Positions 1-11,960 of a DNA stretch of 64,000 nt are shown here, piece by piece (the stretch's first letter is position 1; every line of letters begins with the position of its first letter). This DNA is from Vespula vulgaris (taxonomy: Eukaryota; Arthropoda; Insecta; Hymenoptera; Vespidae): the NCBI RefSeq assembly GCF_905475345.1, contig NC_066607.1:2442501-2506500 (forward strand), given 5' to 3'. A program made the translations under genes and the position numbers. Under the pieces are notes generated by a model. It saw only the letters and a program-made list of their open reading frames with translations, was not told the DNA's origin and ran no database searches.

Positions 1-679
1 GGATATCGAGCTCACCTATCCGGAAGCACGGACCCACACGCATATACACTACCACACACTACTGTTACCACCACCACTACCACTACCACCACCACCACCA
101 ACGAGAGATCACCACCACCACCACCACCACTACCACCAATAATACTTTACTACCCCACAACCACTAATACTACTATCTCACGGGGGCACCGGCACCACGA
201 GTTTTGTCAACGGCAAGAGGAAGAAGAAGAAGAAGAAGAAGAACAAGTAGAAAAAAATGGGAAGATAAAAGAAAAAGAAAAAAATCCGAACAAAAACTTA
301 ACAGAACGACAGGAAGAAGGAGAAGAAGACGACGACGAAGAAAAAGGTGACGAAGAAGCACAGAAAAATAAACGAAAAAGAAGCAGAAATACTAAAATGA
401 TAATGAGAAGGAGAAGACGAAGAAGAAGAACAAGTAGAAGAACGTTGGGGATGCATGGTGCCTACGTAAGAGCGCCCTTTTCTTTAGTGTGGCTTAAGCT
501 TTGGACTTATAAATTGGCCCGAGGTATGATATCTCGCGAGAAAGCGCGCTTCCAGAGGACACTGATATTATTTTTAAACACACAAACGTTTGCGGTGCGC
601 GCGGTGCGGTGTGCCCCGTCGTAGGCCGCGCCCAGTCTACCCCCACCACGTCCACGGCTTCTTCTCCCCCCACCAAACG

Positions 680-761
680 CCAACACCACCACCACCACCA
701 TCACCACCGCCGCCACCACCACCACCGCTACTATCACCACCACTACCATCACCACCACCTT
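680..761. repeat. (CAC)n trinucleotide, with a sister array at 66-139
   Basis: CACCACCAC interrupted by CAT, CGC and TAC. The sister (ACC)n array is at the left window edge. Confidence 0.9.
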
Positions 762-2628
762 CCTCCTTCTCTTACCTCCTTCCCTCCCACTCCCGCTTAC
801 TACCATCTTCTTCTCCTACCCCCTACTCCTCTAACGCCACGACCTTAGACTTTTTCCCCTCCTTCGCCGTGGCCGCGCGGAAAACGGTGGGATCGAAGGG
901 AAAAGAAGGTATACTACAGGCGCAGAGAGTGCGTCTGAGAGAGATAGATAGACGGAGAGAACAAGAGTGAGCTAGCGAGTGAGTGAAAGGAGAGAGAGAG
1001 AGAGAGAGAGAGAGATAGAATCTAATTCAATCGTTCTCCATCTCCCTCGTTTCCCGTTAACGCCGTTACTCGAGTCCGTACTACGCACCACCGGAAGGGC
1101 GTTTCTTTCTCTTCCCCCTTCCACCCTCCACACCTTCCTCCCATCGCTCCTTGCTTTCTACTCCTTCTCCTTCTCCTTCTCCTTCTCCCTCTTTTTTTTC
1201 TTTTTTTCCTTTTTCTTCTTCTTCTTCTTTTTCTCCCTTTCACTCACTCACTTTCTCCGTCTTTCATCCTGGATATCTCGCGATTCATGCCCTCATGATT
1301 TTCTATCCCGATACGAGCTACTCTAGTAAATTCCAAACTTCCTCTTTCTATCTCTACCTCTCCCTCTCTCTCACTGTGTGTGTGTATATATATATATATA
1401 GAGCTAAAGCTAGAGCGAGAGAGAGAGAGAAAGAGAGAGTTAACGTTTACTTTGCGTTAAGTTATCTTAGGTCACTTTTAAAACTTTACCCTGGACATTT
1501 ATTTAATTAATACGGAAACTCGATCGCATTTCCTCGCGGTATTTGCAAATGATTTTTCTTCTGCGATTACATAAACATAATATACATATATATATATTTT
1601 TTTTCTAAAGACGTGGACGAAAGAAAAAAGAAAACCGCGATATGCTTCGCTATTGGCCCGCGACATGAGTCGCCGTCTAGCGAGCGCCGGTGCGTACTAA
1701 AAACGACATGCTTTCTCCTATTTTCTTATATCTTTTTTTTTCTTTTCTTTCTAATCATCATCATCATCATCATCATTTAACGAAAGAAAAAAAGATAACG
1801 TTCACGAAAAAATACGCAATAAAAAGAATGGTGTATGATCGTAGGAGGATGTAGGAGGAGGGTGGTAAACGATCGTCATCGTTCCTAAACGTTTTCACAA
1901 AAAATTAATTTCTCTTTCACCATCACCATCGTTCGTTATCCAGTTAACACCGAAGGAGTGTACGAATAATGTGATAATATAATAATGCAGGAAATTGTTT
2001 CGACGATATCTTCGTAACGATATTTCTTCTATCAAGGTCAAAACAAAAAGAAAATATAAGGAAGATTTAAATTTAGCTCTCGAGTCTCGAGTCTCGGTAA
2101 TTTTATAAGCGCGCAACCCAGAGCATTGGTGTTTTTCGAACATCTTCTAACGATACTTATTGTTAGTAACGAAATCTTTCGGATACCTACGCACCACCTC
2201 GTTCCTTTCCCTCTTCCTCCACAGTTCTCTCTCTTCAACCTCCTCGTCTTCATCTTTCTTCTCCATCCTCCTCCTCCTCCTCCTCCTCCTCCTCCTCATC
2301 CTCTTCAACGTCCTCCATTCTATCTGTCGAAGGCCGACTCCCACCACACCGATAGCTTCCTTCTTTCCTTCTCTCTTTACCCCCACACGAATGAACTTAT
2401 CTTCGTGATGGAGGTGGAGGTAGACGTAGAGGTGGTAGTAGTGATGAAAGAAGAAGAAGAGGAGGAGGAGGAGGAGGAGGAGGAAGAGAGGGGTTAGTGG
2501 AAGGAATTACGTTGCCGCCAAAACCGATTCTGTGCGCGCGCGATCCTCTTTTATTTGTCTCTTGTTATCAAAGAAGAAAATTCCGGCTCTGTGAGAAATC
2601 TCCAAGAATCCCACGATTTAATTTTTTT

Positions 2629-2630
<2 letters not shown>

Positions 2631-2681
<51 letters not shown>
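2631..2681. repeat. (TC)n dinucleotide
   Basis: Fifty-one bp of perfect TC. Comparable perfect (CT)/(GA) runs lie at 10413-10456, 32396-32439, 35427-35474, 45145-45187 and 50948-50983. Confidence 0.95.
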
Positions 2682-2686
<5 letters not shown>

Positions 2687-4671
2687 TCTTTCCTTCTCTT
2701 TTTTTCTTTTTTTCTTTCTTTCTTTCTTTTTCTCTGTGTCTGTCTGTCTGTCTGTTTCTATCTTTCTCTGTCTTTCCATTCTTTTTTCGTTCGTGTTTCA
2801 AAAAAGTTTATTCGAAAGGAGATGGCAAACGTTTCGCTTCGATATATTTTTTATTATAAATTAAATGAGAATAAGTAATTTTTATTATCATCATTGTTGT
2901 TATTATTATTTATCATTTTTATTATTGTTATTTTTTCGAAACGAAGATCAACGAGTGATCTTTGTTAGGTATGTAGTTTTTATGTTATTTTAGTTTCTTA
3001 GGAATAATTCTTGATATCAAAATAATATATCAATATATTATAGAATAATATAAAAGTTACAGAAATTCTTCCCGAAGTATCGTAGAGAATCAATGCACGA
3101 TATTATGCATAGATATTCATCAATTAGAATTAAAATCAACTCGTGATTACTTAATCGAAATAAACAAACACGCTTCAACTTCCATTAATCAATCATCACG
3201 CTCTATGTCTATTTTTCTATCGTCAATTTTTCTTCCTTTTTCTCTTTTCTAATAGAATCCAAACACGTCAAACATACGCGAAGACGTATCAACGAAATTT
3301 CGAAGTAATTTTAATTTGGAACGCTCGAAGAACGATTACTACGTAAGTAAATACATGATCGTCATGGTGTTTACGTTCCACAAAACCAAAAAAATCTACC
3401 CCATATAATACACGCGCACACACTCACCGAATTTCACCCTCTTCCGTCGATTAGTCGATATAAAGAAAAAAAAAAAGAAAAAAAAAGAAAAAAAAAATAA
3501 AAGAAAAAGGAGGAAAAAGATTGTACCTAATCGTCAGTTACGCGCGTAAAAATGATACACACGAGAGCGGAACACGATCGTTTCGGTGGATGGAAAGGGA
3601 CACGCATTTGAGACAGAAGGAGGAGAAGGAAGGAGGGGTGGGGAGGGAGGTGTCGACGGAAGGGACTCATAAAACGCATCGAGAGATTTTTCTTGGCTAT
3701 TTGGTTAGAAATCGTGGAGAGAAAAGAGGACGAAGAAATAAAAGAACAATAAGGGAAAAAAAAAGAAAAAAAAAAGAAAGAAAAGATAGAGAAATAAGAA
3801 AGGCAAAAAAGGGAGAGAGAGGAAAAAAGAGAAACAAGGCGTGAAATCTTCCGTAAGATTTTTCGAAGTAACGAACAAGGAGACTTTATACGTTCGAAGT
3901 AAAAGAAGAAGAAATAGTGTCCAACGGGGGTTGTTTCCGTACCGTTCGAATCTTGTTCAGGTAGAAAAAGCAAGGATTTTTGGGTTCTCTCCCCGACCTC
4001 GGTCCTCTCTGAGCCCCCCTTTCATCCCACCCTACCGATCACCATGGTTTCCCTCTCGTTCTCCCCGCGTCATGGCAGGTATACGGATATTTCCGAGTAT
4101 TTTTCTTCTCTCTCTTTCTCTTTTTCTCTTTCTCTTTTTTCTCTTTCTCTTTTCTTCTTCTCTACCCTACAGTCGAGAAAGGTTCCTTTCGTCATTAGCT
4201 TCGGCAATGACGAGGGTGTTATCCTTGGACTAGATTTATCATTCATAGGGCTGACAACCGGGAAAGAGAAACCTGGCCAAATGCATCGCAGGTGTTCCCT
4301 CCTCTCTCTTCCACTTCTTCAACCCTCACCCAAATCCTCACCCACCATCTTGCCTGCCGTTTGCCCATTTTACTACTAAGCGTCTCTACGAAAAAGACAA
4401 AGGAGTTTCTTTTCTTTTTTTTTTGTCCATACTCTTCTCTTTTTCTTTCTTTCTTTTTTTATCTTTCGATACATTCGTACAAGAACGTGCTTTTTTCAAA
4501 GACCCTTTTTTTTGGGGGCGTCGTGACGCGCGACGATTATACACGTGTAACTGAGTATTTATGTAATACTTATATAAACCTACGCTAAATCTATCACTAA
4601 GTTGGATATATATATATATATATATATGTATTTATGTATGTATCTATGTAGAGACTCGACCGTCCGAAACG

Positions 4672-4695
4672 TTCGAACTGTTCGAACAGTTCGAA
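4672..4695. repeat. Perfect 24-bp palindrome built of three TTCGAA boxes
   Basis: TTCGAACTGTTC followed by its exact reverse complement, with no spacer, axis at 4683/4684. It contains TTCGAA at 4672, 4681 and 4690, a 9-bp period. It lies 45 bp from an (AT)n tract. It may be a dimeric protein-binding site or a chance product of a 9-bp repeat. Confidence 0.9.
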
Positions 4696-5963
4696 AAGGA
4701 TTATCTTTCGAGCAAACGGGGAATGCAGCATCGTTTCCGTTCCGCAATTCGTGGCTAAACTCGTAGATAATAATCCTCAAGGTCTCGAATTATTACCGGG
4801 ATTCGGGAAATCCCAAAAAGCTAAGCCCGCTCACGGGTTAACGTTTCGAATCAAACAACGTTACGTTTTCAAGTTATTCTCGTCTGATAAAAGCGATAAT
4901 GCGCGTGGATTAACGCAGAAAATGGGAATAGAGATGGATGGATAGATAAATAAATAGATAGATAGATAAATAAATTAATAGATAATTTATCGTAATCTAG
5001 TCGTCTTAACGTCGTCAAACGTTAGAAACACTGTTTGCTTTTTGATAGAATTTTTTGACTCGACGTCCTTTTTTTTCCTTCTTTTTTTTATTCTATAGCC
5101 ATCTCTCTCTTTAATCTATATTATGACCCATCTTTCGTGAAATATGAATTTTATCTTCGAGTTGATCTGAACGAGGTGTTATCTTTTTTTCACGAAAGGA
5201 CTTCTCGAAATAGTTTCGCGCGATTGGATTAAGTCGAATCGATAACTCATCGATCGTTCCTCTTTAAAGAGTGAGAGGATGAAGAGGAGAGAGGGAGACA
5301 GAGAAAGAACGAAAAAATATGAGTACTTCGAAATCGTCGATACTTATGTATGTGTATAGATACTATGTCGTTTCGTTATATGGTTAAAATGAATTATTCA
5401 GAAAGATTAATAATGACCTTGCTATTCTCTCTTTCTCTCTATAACGCGAGAATGTATTTTTAGTTCACTTTCCTCGATTACTCGTTATCAGTGTGTCTTT
5501 CTTTAGAAAATATGCATCAACGGATAAGAATCTCATCGTGAGATCGATACAAAAACGATGAGATTGATCAAAATTTTTTCTACGTTCGTATACATATATA
5601 TTTTTTCTAATGTCTTTTTATTTATTTATTTATTATATTTTTTCTTACTTGATTTTTTATGTTTCTTTTCTTTTCTTTTTTTTTTTTACAATAAATACGA
5701 CAGAGGAGAAATTACTGAAATTAAAGGAGAATATTTACAAAAAAAAAAAAAAAAAAAAAAAATCAATATCAATCCGAATCGCGTTATAAATAGGATCTAT
5801 CGTTTCGTTCTTTCTTTTTCTTTTTTTCAACGGAACATGCTCGAAATGACGCGCTATATAATATGCCGGTGCATGTTTCTTTCTTCTTTTTTTTTTCTTA
5901 AGAAAGATTTTTTGAGTTCGATTATTTGAACCCTATTTTCTTTTTATCGTTAAAAAGAAAGAA

Positions 5964-5995
<32 letters not shown>

Positions 5996-6761
5996 CTGCA
6001 TCCTTTGTTCAGCGAGTGTTCGCATATTTCCATGTATTGGTTCAACACGCACGCACACATACACACACAAGTTCTTATATCCCTCTCTACGTACATATTT
6101 CGCGCGCATTAAACCAAGTTTCACGTATACTCGCGCCCTTGTGCATCCTCTCTCTCTCTTTCTCTCTTTCTCTCTTTCTAACAACCAATTCCGTAGTCGA
6201 CGAACGCGATCAATCGATTATCCTCTTGGCCGAGCGTAAATCGTACGTTGTACCACCCCCAGTTCCCTCCGAAAACTCACATCTCGTGGTATACTCGTTG
6301 TACTCGTCTTCTTTCAACCCCTCACCAACCACCCTCATACTTTTCCGCGAGTCTCTTACACAGGAAGCTTTTCCTACAAGATAGACTAAATGTATCTATC
6401 CCTTTATCTATCTATCTATCTATCTTATCTATCTAGGGAGAAGTCTACCTAGGAGAAAATCGTCAATGCGTGATCTCGAGCCTCTCTGCTTTGTGTCGTA
6501 CTACTTCCGGTAAAAGAGAGAAAAAAAGAGAGAGAGAGAGAGAGAGAGGAGAGACAAAAGATTAACCCCATCGATTTATCGATACCGTTTTGTTACTTTT
6601 TTCTTTTTTCTCTCTTCTCTCGAAGCTATCTTAACTATCGATCAATTGTCTATATCTCCTTCCCGAATATTATCAGAGATAGTGATAAATATGTATGTGT
6701 GTATGAAGTCTATAAATTTGTATGTACATAGCGTAGAACTATGTAGATATAAGTATAATAA

Positions 6762-6793
<32 letters not shown>

Positions 6794-6859
6794 GACATAT
6801 ACAATTTTTATTGATAACGTAAAATTTTATGTGGAATATATATTAATATAGATATGTAA

Positions 6860-6863
<4 letters not shown>

Positions 6864-6928
<65 letters not shown>
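6864..6928. repeat. (AT)n followed by (GA)n
   Basis: Thirty-nine bp of AT directly joined to 26 bp of GA. Other long (AT)n runs: 23797-23839, 32119-32154, 44193-44224 and 61815-61840. Confidence 0.93.
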
Positions 6929-6934
<6 letters not shown>

Positions 6935-7632
6935 CGTGAACTATAAGTATACTCCGTGTACGTGTCAATAATATTATACGTCTACGAATACGTATTATTT
7001 ATACGTAGTAGATATGTATAGCGTGTCTTCTTCAATTCGTAACAACGTGATATCTTAGTAGCTTTGGACGAACGCTTTAAAAAACTCAAGGGTTCTTCCC
7101 GAGCAAAGGAAAATAACCGAATTCCAGTAGTCCAACTCTTATCGGTCACGTACAATCTGGAGAAACGATAAGGTAGCACGATAGTTTCTTATGTACGATA
7201 TATATTGTCTGTCGCAAGAAAGAAAGAGCCTCTCGATGTTTCTTTTAAATCGTCACAAGATCATAATACTTATATATTTCGTTCTACATGTGTGTATTTA
7301 TATGTTCTATATATATGTATATATATATATGTGTGTATATATGTCTTTCATTTCTTCTTTTTTTTTTTATTAGGTATGGATAAGTCACAAACAATCGTAA
7401 TGATAATTAACCAATTCACATATTAATATAACGTCATAGAAAAAATAAATTCGTATTGATTAAAAAGAAGAAGTAGAAAAAGATAATTATCTTATCTCAT
7501 AGACTTTAAGTTTCGCCTTTATCTAAACTTTGTAGCGTCGAATGGCTTGCTTTTTTTGTTTCTTTCTATTTTATTGTATTTTTCGTTCTAACTTCATCGT
7601 CGAACCGTAACGAGTTGGACGTAAAAGAAGAG

Positions 7633-7667
7633 GTACATACATACATACATACATACATACATACATA
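7633..7667. repeat. (TACA)n tetranucleotide
   Basis: ACATACATAC run of eight units. Confidence 0.92.
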
Positions 7668-7870
7668 AATACATACGTACGTACGATTAAGAGAAGAGTC
7701 TAACAACGATACGCGTAGGAATGATAAAAAGATATATTTTCCAGACATCGATTAGAAAATCGTTAATAAGTTTTCTCTATACGATTGGAAAGAAGCGTAT
7801 AGAAAATTTCGCTGAGCATTTTGATAACTGGGACGTTGAGAGAACGTCGAAGAGGGTAGGAAGAAAAAAG

Positions 7871-7872
7871 GA

Positions 7873-7911
<39 letters not shown>
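7871..7911. repeat. (GAAA)n tetranucleotide
   Basis: GAAAGAAAGA run at the start of a 270-bp purine-rich tract reaching 8135. Confidence 0.93.
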
Positions 7912-7912
<1 letters not shown>

Positions 7913-7943
7913 AGAAAGCAAGAAAGAAGGAAAGAAAGAGAAA

Positions 7944-8050
7944 GAAATATAGACAGATATATGGATAGACGAAGAAAGGGAGAGAAAGAAAAAGAAAGAG
8001 AAAGAGAAAGAAATATAGCCAGATATATAGATAGACGAAGAAAGAGAGAG
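7944..8050. repeat. Tandem duplication, 41-bp arms, period 66 bp
   Basis: GAAATATAGACAGATATATG onward at 7944-7984 is repeated at 8010-8050 with 3 differences in 41 bases. The arms are separated by GAAAGA-type spacer. This is more than microsatellite slippage, since the ATAGACGAAGAAAG block is conserved. It sits inside a 270-bp almost pure purine run. Confidence 0.75.
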
Positions 8051-8299
8051 TAAAAGAGCGAGAGAGAGAGAGAAAGAAAAAGAGAAAAAGAGAAAAAGAG
8101 AAAGAGAGAAAGAGAGAGAATATCTGGGATAAAGGAGACGACGCCCAGGGTGGATTTTATCCCTCGGAGATGGACCAACCGTTGGGAAGGATGAGAGGAG
8201 AAGCAGCGACGTAGGTAATTCAGAGCTAGAGGAGGAGAAAGGGTCCTTCGAGAGGAAGAGAAGGTAGAGTAGAAGGAAAAGGACGGAAGACGTAGAGGG

Positions 8300-8300
<1 letters not shown>

Positions 8301-8379
<79 letters not shown>

Positions 8380-8405
8380 AACGACGACGACGACAACGAC
8401 GACGA
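8301..8405. repeat. (GAC)n trinucleotide, about 105 bp
   Basis: CGACGACGAC run with two late A interruptions. It translates as poly-R or poly-D in either direction, without gene context. Confidence 0.95.
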
Positions 8406-8972
8406 AGAGAGAGAGCTAGCGAGCTAGAACGAGAGAGAGAGAGAGAGAGAAATGCGAGGGTGCGTAAGGGTGGCAGAGCCCTGGAATCAATAGTGGCCAC
8501 GCACCCTTGGAGAATTTTCGCACCAGGAGCACGGGCTATCTCAGGATCCAGGGAGAGAAAGCTCGTCCTTGCCGAACGCTTTCTCTCTTTCTCTCTCTTT
8601 CTCTCTCTCTCGAACATAGTGAGAAAGAGGGAACGACAGAGAAGGAGAGATTAAATTCTACTTTCTCTCTCACGCATACACTCTCACTCTCACTCTCATT
8701 CTTATATACAGGGTTCTCTCTACAAACACTTTCGCAAACGTTCGTCCCTTATATGTTCGATACTTCAATAGGTTCGACGAGATCACGATGATAATGACGA
8801 CCATCACGATGACAACGATGACGATAACGACGAAATAAATCGTTCGATAAAAATAACGTTTTGATATAGTTCCGTTGTTTAAATAGAAACGAATGAAATA
8901 TCTTATATACCAACGTTTTCTAATTCTCGAGAACTGTTTTGCCGATTTACGTAAAAAAAAGTAAACGCGCTA

Positions 8973-9056
8973 CGGTCGATCGTACGACCGCGACTCACCG
9001 GTTAAATCTAACATAAGCGTAAGCTTATGGCGTTTACAGGATTGGGAAGCCCTGTT
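8973..9056. repeat. Three consecutive short hairpins
   Basis: CGGTCG-ATCGTA-CGACCG (8973-8990), CATAAGC-GTAA-GCTTATG (9012-9029) and ACAGG...CCTGT (about 9036-9055) follow each other within 85 bp. The same stretch overlaps the weak candidate exon at 8999-9051. Confidence 0.65.
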
Positions 9057-10408
9057 TGAAAAGAGCACTGATCGATAACTTATTCGAGAGAGATAGAAAG
9101 AGAGAGAGAAAACAAAAAGCAGCCCCAGTCTTCTTGTCAGTCACTGCCATCGTCGTAAGAGTCGATAACCGTTCGTTCGATCGGCCAAATTTCTTTTCCA
9201 ATTTTTCACCAAATCGTTCTTCTTATTCTAATCATTCTTATTCATTCGTATCAGATATGTCCGTTTCCTTTTTTATTTCGCAAATAGCAGCAAATCGTTT
9301 TTCATTTTCGACGAAGCTTCGTTTCGTCGTCATCTTTTTTTTTTAATTATCCCCCTTATTACATTTTTTGTTTCGCCAAGAAGAAAGGTGATCTACGCGA
9401 TCTCGCGTTCAAAGTCGTTTTGCGATCGATCCTCATCTTCAAACACGTTTTCTCGTTTTGATATGACTGTTATTAATTTTATTATACCTGTTCTTGAATT
9501 CGATTATTTATTTTATTCTCGACTGGTCGTTCTGAACGAATGGAAAATTTCTTTTCTTAAGGACGATTTATGTTCTATCTATTGTTTCGTAACGTTCAAT
9601 TTTAATATCTTCCACGTTTCGTAAGATCGAAACGATATTTACCGTTTAACTATCAACAGATTACACTTGTAAGTAAATTCTGTCATCTAGTCGTAAGGTT
9701 TCGTGGGGACGAGCTTTCGAATTCTCTAGATTGGCACGAGTCCAAGGGTTATATACCTTTTATATCGTTATTTTCATCGAACGCCGAGAAACTTTACGAG
9801 TTCTTTTCTTTTTTTCTTTCTCTCTCTCTCTCTCTTTTTTTTCTTCAATAAGAGTTATCGAATGGTGCAGTTTTTCTAACGCGATTGTAATCGATCGCAT
9901 CATATCTTACACGCTTTCCACAGAGAATAAAGACGAGAAAAAACATTTCTGCTTGATTCAAATATCTTAAAGAAAAAAAAAAAAAAAAAAGTTAGAAATG
10001 AATAAAAAGAGAAATTCGATTCGTCTCGAAAAAGAAACTCTTCCTCTCTCTTTCTTTCTCTTCTTTTTTCTCTATCGAGAAATCTAATAAAACATTAATT
10101 TCCATTAGATATACATTCGTACTGTAATCTCATCTCAGATTTTCGCTCGATGAAGATTAACAATAATACAAAAAATGTATCTGATTTAAGTACAAAAAAA
10201 AAAAAAGAAAAAACAGAAAGAAAAAAGCAAAGAAAAAAGAGAAAAAAAAAACAACATTCGATAACTCTCTCCCTCTCTTTCTCTTTACTATTCAAAAATC
10301 TCTTTTCTACTCAATATCATTTTCATTCGACTAAAACGACAGAAACAGTAGCGAGTAGTCGTAGTCGTGGTCGTTATCGTTATCGTCGTTATATTTAAGC
10401 CTTCGAGA

Positions 10409-10460
<52 letters not shown>

Positions 10461-10631
10461 TCTCCCTTTCTCTCTCCCCCAGTCACACTCTTTCGACCAA
10501 CCCCTCTCGATACTCGATTTGTGATAGGTTTACTTTGCAGAAGAAGTTGCAGAGAAAGGAGAGAGAGAAAGAAAAGGACAGGGAGGAGACAGGGAGAGTT
10601 TTGGTTTGGAACGGAGGGAAAAATCACTCAC

Positions 10632-10691
10632 CGCCATCCGTTGCCGACCTGGTCGAGCGAGGATTCTGGTAGGGCGGCGGTGACGCTACCC
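10632..10691 (-). CDS. Imp: Imp 60-nt phase-symmetric exon, probable alternative cassette
   Basis: A 60-nt segment bounded by strong splice signals on the gene strand. The acceptor is TTTTTTTTCCTGGTTACAG| at 10692/10691 and the donor TGGCG|GTGAGTGATT at 10632/10631. It enters and leaves in phase 2, exactly the phase left by exon 2, so it can be included or skipped without shifting the frame. In that frame it is open and reads GSVTAALPESSLDQVGNGW, flanked by split Arg codons. The insert would fall in the linker between RRM1 and RRM2. It contains Ser/Thr but no motif I recognise. The segment is about 60% GC, unlike the surrounding AT-rich intron, and has no simple repeat. I infer exon status from splice sites, phase and composition. 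Whether it is used in all or only some transcripts cannot be seen here. Confidence 0.78.
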
Positions 10692-10777
10692 CTGTAACCA
10701 GGAAAAAAAACATATTTTTGTAGGACATGCGTAAGGAAGACGTCTATGACGTCGAAACGTCGAAATTTCATTTTCGA

Positions 10778-10877
10778 CAACGATGACGATGATGATAACG
10801 ATGACGATGACGATAACGATGACGATGACGATAACGATGACGATGACGATGACGATGACGGACGATAAACGATAACG
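10778..10877. repeat. (GATGAC)/(GATAAC) compound repeat
   Basis: CGATGACGATGACGATAA units of 18 bp repeat about five times, 87 bp beyond the acceptor of the 60-nt exon on the gene's upstream side. Confidence 0.88.
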
Positions 10878-11783
10878 CTTGTTTCTTCTCCTTCTCCTCC
10901 TTCTCTTTTCTTTCTTTCTGTCCTTTTTCGGTTTTATTATTATCTTTTTTTTTTATTTATTTTTGTTTTTCGCTTTCTTTTTTTGCTTTCTCTTTTTTCT
11001 TTCTTCTTTTCACCCGACTCTCCTCCACATCTACCCCCACCCTCGCCCCTTTTGTCCCATCGCGAACTTCGAGCTTCTCTCTTATACTCGATAATTGGGA
11101 TAGGGAAACCGAGATGTGGGTGAAAAAGGGGAATTTCAAAGGAGAAAGAGAGAGAGAGAGGGGGAGATTGTAATACTATCTCTCTCTTTCGTTCTCATTT
11201 CTTTCGAAGGACGTAAAGGACTATGGTTGTTGAAAGACTTGCGCTTATAACGTAAAAAAAAAAGAGATAGAAAAATGCAAAATAATTCTACATTTCTTCA
11301 GACGAAATTAATTTGGAATCAGTAAAAATTCGATTAATATATATCGAGATATAAATCGAATATCGACGTACCCGAATCCAGATCTATTCTTCATATAGAA
11401 TCTCTTAAAAAATGAAGAGAAAGAGAAACAAAAAAGAAGAATATAATTAATTATTCGCACGTAACAAATAGGAACGTTCGTTCTGCTAAATATAACATAA
11501 AACCAAAAGAGAAAAGAGAAAAAAGCCACACACGTACGCGCGCAAAAAGAAAAAAGAAGGATTTATCCACATTTTCTCGTTCATTCGTTTTAGAAAAAAA
11601 AAAAAAAGAAAAAGAAAAGGTTGATAAAAATACAGCCGGCCGCTCTCTGTAACTAAAGTCGAAAGTTCATTTAAGAAGAATCTCGACATACGCGTGTACA
11701 TGAAAATCATATTAAACGACTTTTCGCTGACGTTGATGAGAAAAGAATAAATTTATAAAAGAAAAGAAGAGAGAGACAGAGAC

Positions 11784-11822
<39 letters not shown>

Positions 11823-11884
11823 GACAGAGAGAAAGAGAAAGGAAAAGAAGAGCCGAGGTTCGAGGAAAAAGAAAAGGTCCCGAG

Positions 11885-11960
11885 GCGCACTTAATTGGGG
11901 TCTTTCGCGACGTGCATATTAATTACGGTCTATACACGGTGGTAGACAAAAAAAAGAATT
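11885..11960. promoter_or_regulatory. Candidate homeodomain-type enhancer block
   Basis: A unique block in intron 2 carrying CACTTAATT, TTAATTACGG and GCATATTAATTA, that is several TAATT homeodomain cores within 75 bp. It is followed by GC-rich unique sequence up to 12180. Motif-based only. Confidence 0.25.

Larger units (their letters stand above)
1..10631 (-). other. Imp: Imp intron 3 (partial), running off the window
   Basis: Non-coding sequence downstream of the 60-nt exon. It holds (ACC)n, (AAG)n, (CT)n, (GAAA)n, (GAC)n and (AT)n tracts and a 24-bp palindrome at 4672-4695. GC-richer unique islets occur at 1650-1710, 4740-4930, 8140-8250 and 8465-8580. No RRM2 or KH coding sequence is recognisable in any frame. 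A donor-like GGATAG|GTGAGC lies at 16/15 near the window edge, but I could not tie it to Imp protein. Confidence 0.75.

Noticed and set aside
1..60. Minus-strand donor-like GGATAG|GTGAGC at the window edge
   Set aside because: None of the three frames upstream resembles Imp RRM2, and no convincing acceptor is seen in the (GGT)n repeat.
3410..3445. Minus-strand donor-like TTCG|GTGAGTGTG after a long pyrimidine tract
   Set aside because: The only AG between tract and donor leaves an exon of about 12-15 nt, and there is no Imp-like peptide.
4751..4945. 64-codon plus-strand frame of mixed composition
   Set aside because: No motif, no splice signals, and it ends in a (GATA)-like repeat. Probably a chance frame in a unique intronic block.
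7763..8617. 284-codon minus-strand open frame, the longest in the window
   Set aside because: It translates GAAA, GAGA and GAC microsatellites (poly-S/F/L and poly-R). No domain, no splice context, no mixed-composition core.
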